NCBI RefSeq assembly: GCF_034111725.1
Contig: NZ_JAWUWR010000033.1
Location: 51,634-115,633, forward strand
DNA length: 64,000 bases
Direction of reading: 5' to 3'
Source of the DNA: Thalassolituus sp034111725
GTDB taxonomy: Bacteria > Pseudomonadota > Gammaproteobacteria > Pseudomonadales > Oceanobacteraceae
Shown: one piece after another, positions 60,951-64,000 of the stretch
Layout of the letters: each line of letters starts with the position of its first letter
Position numbering within the stretch: the first letter of the stretch is position 1
The notes under the pieces: generated by a model
What the model saw: only the letters and a program-made list of their open reading frames with translations
Databases searched by the model: none
What the model was told of the DNA's origin: nothing
Translations under genes and position numbers: made by a program

Positions 60951-62495
60951 ATGCAGCAACTGAATCCATCCGAGATCAGTGAAGTCATCAAAAAACGCAT
61001 CGAAAATCTCGATGTGACTTCACAGGCCCAGAATGAGGGCACCGTCGTATCAGTATCCGACGGTATCGTTCGTATCCATGGTCTTGCCGACGCTATGTAC
61101 GGTGAGATGATTGAATTTGAAGGCGGCGTATACGGCCTAGCAATGAACCTTGAGCGTGACTCAGTAGGTTCAGTGATTTTAGGTGATTACAAAGGTTTGG
61201 CCGAAGGTCAAACTGCCAAATGTACTGGCCGCATTCTTGAAGTGCCGGTTGGCGAAGCTCTATTGGGTCGCGTTGTCGACACTCTGGGTAACCCAATCGA
61301 CGGTAAAGGTCCGATTGAAACGACATTGACTGCACCTGTTGAGCGCGTAGCGCCCGGCGTAATTGCACGTCAATCCGTTGATCAACCATTACCAACTGGT
61401 TATAAAGCAGTGGATTCCATGGTGCCGGTAGGCCGTGGTCAGCGCGAGTTGATCATTGGTGACCGTCAGACTGGTAAAACTGCGATGGCGATCGATGCCA
61501 TCATCAACCAGAAAGGCACTGGTATTAAATGTATTTACGTAGCCATTGGCCAGAAGCAATCTTCTATCGCCAACGTGGTACGTAAGCTTGAAGAACACGG
61601 CGCGATGGATCACACCATCATCGTCGCAGCTGGCGCGGCCGATCCTGCAGCAATGCAGTTCTTGGCTCCGTATTCTGGTTGTGCGATGGGTGAATACTTC
61701 CTAGACCGCGGTGAAGACGCTCTGATCATCTATGATGATTTGACTAAACAAGCATGGGCATATCGTCAGATTTCCCTATTGTTGAAGCGTCCTCCAGGTC
61801 GTGAAGCATACCCAGGTGACGTATTCTATTTGCACTCACGTTTGTTAGAGCGCGCATGTCGCGTAAACCCTAACTACGTAGAGCAAATGACTAATGGTGA
61901 AGTGAAAGGTAAAACCGGTTCTTTGACCGCTCTACCTATCATTGAAACCCAAGGTGGTGACGTATCGGCTTTCGTACCGACTAACGTGATCTCCATTACT
62001 GACGGTCAGATCTTCTTAGAAACCAACCTATTCAACGCGGGTATTCGCCCAGCAATGAACGCGGGTATTTCGGTATCTCGTGTAGGTGGTGCTGCTCAGA
62101 CTAAGATCATCAAGAAGCTTGGCGGTGGTATCCGTATGGCTCTAGCTCAGTATCGTGAATTGGCGGCTTTCGCTCAGTTCGCATCTGACTTAGACGAAGC
62201 TACCCGTAAGCAGTTAGAACATGGTCGCGCTGTTACCGAGCTGATGAAGCAAGGTCAATACGCACCAATGTCAGCTGCTGAAATGGGCTTGGTGATTTTT
62301 GCTGTCAACGAAGGCTACCTGAACGACGTTGAAGTGGCTAAGATTCTTGCATTTGAAGCTGCCCTGCTGAGCTTTGCTAACAGTGAATACGCTTCACTGA
62401 TGGCGAGCATTGGCGAAAAAGGCAATTACAATGACGAGATCGCGGCTGGTCTAAAAGAGTGTATTGAAGCATTCAAGAACACTCAGACCTGGTAA
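60951..62495 (+). CDS. atpA: ATP synthase subunit alpha
   Basis: The 514-residue F1 subunit has the P-loop GDRQTGKTAM and the closing VGGAAQTKIIKKLGGG region that includes the arginine-finger segment. The length is typical and the reading frame intact. Confidence 0.97.
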   Translation: MQQLNPSEISEVIKKRIENLDVTSQAQNEGTVVSVSDGIVRIHGLADAMYGEMIEFEGGVYGLAMNLERDSVGSVILGDYKGLAEGQTAKCTGRILEVPVGEALLGRVVDTLGNPIDGKGPIETTLTAPVERVAPGVIARQSVDQPLPTGYKAVDSMVPVGRGQRELIIGDRQTGKTAMAIDAIINQKGTGIKCIYVAIGQKQSSIANVVRKLEEHGAMDHTIIVAAGAADPAAMQFLAPYSGCAMGEYFLDRGEDALIIYDDLTKQAWAYRQISLLLKRPPGREAYPGDVFYLHSRLLERACRVNPNYVEQMTNGEVKGKTGSLTALPIIETQGGDVSAFVPTNVISITDGQIFLETNLFNAGIRPAMNAGISVSRVGGAAQTKIIKKLGGGIRMALAQYRELAAFAQFASDLDEATRKQLEHGRAVTELMKQGQYAPMSAAEMGLVIFAVNEGYLNDVEVAKILAFEAALLSFANSEYASLMASIGEKGNYNDEIAAGLKECIEAFKNTQTW

Positions 62496-62556
62496 GTCCA
62501 ACGCTGGCGGTGATAAGCCGTCAGCAGGATTCACTCAATGAGAAGGCAGCTTAAGT

Positions 62557-63417
62557 ATGGCAGTCGGTAAAGAAATTAAAGGTCAGATTTCGAGTGTGAA
62601 GAGCACGCAGAAAATTACCTCAGCAATGGAAAAAGTTGCTGTAAGTAAGATGCGTCGTGCTCAGATGCGCATGGAACAAAGCCGTCCATATGCGGATAAA
62701 ATCCGTAACGTGGTTGGCCATTTGGCGAATGCGACGTCTGAATATCGTCACCGTTATCTGCAAGACCGCGAAATCAAGCGAGTTGGTTATATCGTGGTGT
62801 CTTCCGACCGTGGCCTGTGTGGTGGCTTAAACAACAACTTGTTTAAGCAATTGGCACAGAATGCTAAAGATTGGAAAAGCAAAGGCGTAGAAGTCGATTA
62901 TTGTTCAATCGGTTCTAAGGCTAATTTGTTCTTCGCTAACTTTGGTGGCAACGTGGTCGCTTCTAAGTCTCACCTTGGTGATGCTCCAGAACTGGCCAGC
63001 CTGATCGGAGCGGTTAAAGTGATGTTGGAGGCATTCGACAGTGGTCGAATCGATCGCCTGTACATCATGCATAACCGTTTTGTGAATACGATGACCCAAT
63101 CGCCTCAAGCGGTGCAGTTATTGCCCCTTAAGGCAGAAAAAGATGACGCACTGAAGCATCATTGGGATTACATCTACGAGCCAGATGCTAAGGAGATCTT
63201 AGAAGGTCTGTTAGTACGCTACGTAGAATCTCAGGTGTACCAGGGTGTAGTTGAGAATAATGCCTGTGAGCAGGCTGCACGTATGTTGGCAATGAAGAAT
63301 GCCACCGATAACGCCGGTGACATGATCAAAGAGCTGCAGTTGTTGTATAACAAAGCTCGCCAGGCAGCTATTACCCAGGAAATTTCAGAAATCGTCAGCG
63401 GTGCTGCGGCTGTATAA
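62557..63417 (+). CDS. atpG: ATP synthase subunit gamma
   Basis: The 286-residue rotor shaft starts AVGKEIKGQISSVKSTQKIT and ends with the helix LYNKARQAAITQEISEIVSGA. Both ends match the family. Confidence 0.96.
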   Translation: MAVGKEIKGQISSVKSTQKITSAMEKVAVSKMRRAQMRMEQSRPYADKIRNVVGHLANATSEYRHRYLQDREIKRVGYIVVSSDRGLCGGLNNNLFKQLAQNAKDWKSKGVEVDYCSIGSKANLFFANFGGNVVASKSHLGDAPELASLIGAVKVMLEAFDSGRIDRLYIMHNRFVNTMTQSPQAVQLLPLKAEKDDALKHHWDYIYEPDAKEILEGLLVRYVESQVYQGVVENNACEQAARMLAMKNATDNAGDMIKELQLLYNKARQAAITQEISEIVSGAAAV

Positions 63418-63456
63418 GCCCAGTAACGAAGGTTTTTAGATTAAGAGGAACCGAAT

Positions 63457-64000
63457 ATGAGCGGATGTATCGTACAGATCATCGGTGCCGTAATCGACGT
63501 GGAATTTCCGCGTGATGTGGTACCTAAGGTCTACGACGCCCTTACTGTTGATGGTACAGAAACCACCCTCGAAGTTCAGCAACAGCTGGGCGATGGCGTA
63601 GTTCGTACTATTGCGATGGGCTCGACAGAAGGTCTGAAGCGTGGGCTTCAAGTAACAAACACGAACGGTCCTATTTCTGTACCTGTGGGTATCGAAACTT
63701 TAGGTCGTATCATGGACGTTCTTGGTCGCCCTATCGACGAATGTGGCCCTATCGGTGAAAAAGAAGTTGCTTCTATTCACCGCAAAGCGCCAGCATTTGA
63801 CGAGCAAGCAAACTCTACAGATTTGCTAGAAACTGGTATCAAGTAATCGACTTGGTTTGCCCATTCGCTAAGGGTGGTAAAGTAGGTCTGTTCGGTGGTG
63901 CTGGTGTTGGTAAAACTGTAAACATGATGGAATTGATCAACAACATCGCTAAGGCACACTCAGGTTTGTCTGTATTCGCAGGTGTTGGTGAGCGTACTCG
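63457..64000 (+). CDS. atpD: ATP synthase subunit beta, partial, with a one-base frameshift
   Basis: The start MSGCIVQIIGAVIDVEFPRD is the beta subunit. The frame stops at 63844-63846 after LLETGIK. From 63846 the next frame continues the family sequence (IDLVCPFAKGGKVGLFGGAG, with P-loop GGAGVGKT) to the window end. One G appears missing after AAG at 63843: AAGTAATC where family sequence expects AAGGTAATC. Because F1-beta is essential for the enzyme and everything else in the operon is intact, a sequencing or assembly error is more likely than a real mutation. The 3' end is outside the window. Confidence 0.9.

Noticed and set aside
63457..63846. atpD called as a pseudogene
   Set aside because: The sequence beyond the break is fully conserved in the next frame and the gene is needed for the enzyme; a base-call error is simpler.
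1..64000. tRNA, rRNA, CRISPR array, insertion sequence
   Set aside because: No cloverleaf, rRNA segment, regularly spaced repeat array or transposase was seen by eye; a covariance-model scan could still find a small RNA.

Overview
The window looks like the replication-origin region of a marine gammaproteobacterium. The gene order gyrB-recF-dnaN-dnaA / oriC / rpmH-rnpA-yidD-yidC-mnmE ... mnmG ... rsmG-parA-parB-atpIBEFHAGD is the pseudomonad/Oceanospirillales arrangement. Base composition is near-balanced, and Lrp-controlled put genes, a DAB2-type inorganic-carbon transporter and an SHP/DHC cytochrome cluster fit an Oceanospirillaceae-like host (Thalassolituus/Oceanobacter type). The genus is an inference from gene content, not something I could verify.

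Layout. 0.1-7.1 kb: parC, two related lipoproteins, a gamma-glutamylcyclotransferase-like protein, an alpha/beta hydrolase and speE. 7.1-7.55 kb: an intergenic stretch with REP-like repeats. 7.55-12.8 kb: glyQ-glyS, a GFA-type zinc protein, gmhB, a PlsC-type acyltransferase and a small membrane protein. 12.9-22.8 kb: an MscS-type channel, then a proline-catabolism block (Lrp-type regulator, putP, putA, porin) and a di-iron-like COG3687 protein. 23.3-29.6 kb: gyrB, recF, dnaN and dnaA on the minus strand, with two parS sites inside recF. 29.6-30.08 kb: oriC. 30.1-34.1 kb: rpmH to mnmE. 39.5-41.4 kb: mnmG. 55.2-57.6 kb: rsmG-parA-parB. 58.2-64.0 kb: the ATP synthase operon, running off the end with a one-base frameshift in atpD.

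Two accessory blocks interrupt the otherwise conserved mnmE-mnmG-rsmG order. Between mnmE and mnmG (34.1-39.5 kb) lies an AT-rich two-gene cassette: a 75-aa regulator resembling restriction-modification controller (C) proteins, preceded by a textbook C-box pair, overlapping a 639-aa PD-(D/E)XK-like nuclease plus DUF2075 helicase-like ATPase, with no methyltransferase. This is the best candidate for an undescribed defence-type system here. It is followed by a COG3687/TetR pair, a repeat-tailed lipoprotein and a second DnaA-box cluster just before mnmG. Between mnmG and rsmG (41.4-55.2 kb) lie a hipA-hipB-type toxin-antitoxin module bracketed by a 72-bp direct repeat and preceded by three 18-bp operators spaced exactly 41 bp apart; dabB-dabA translationally coupled to an orphan full-length cysD; a two-component system with PepSY protein, diheme cytochrome, SHP/DUF1924 cytochrome and cytochrome b561; and an MFS transporter.

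How it fits together. DnaA, the oriC boxes, ParA/ParB and the parS sites form the initiation and segregation apparatus. PutR-like/PutP/PutA and perhaps the porin import and oxidise proline, and the putA Shine-Dalgarno is buried in a hairpin that suggests post-transcriptional control. DabA/DabB should supply bicarbonate, the cytochrome cluster is a small membrane-to-periplasm electron chain under its own sensor, and the atp operon couples proton flow to ATP synthesis. No tRNA, rRNA, CRISPR array or insertion sequence was recognised.
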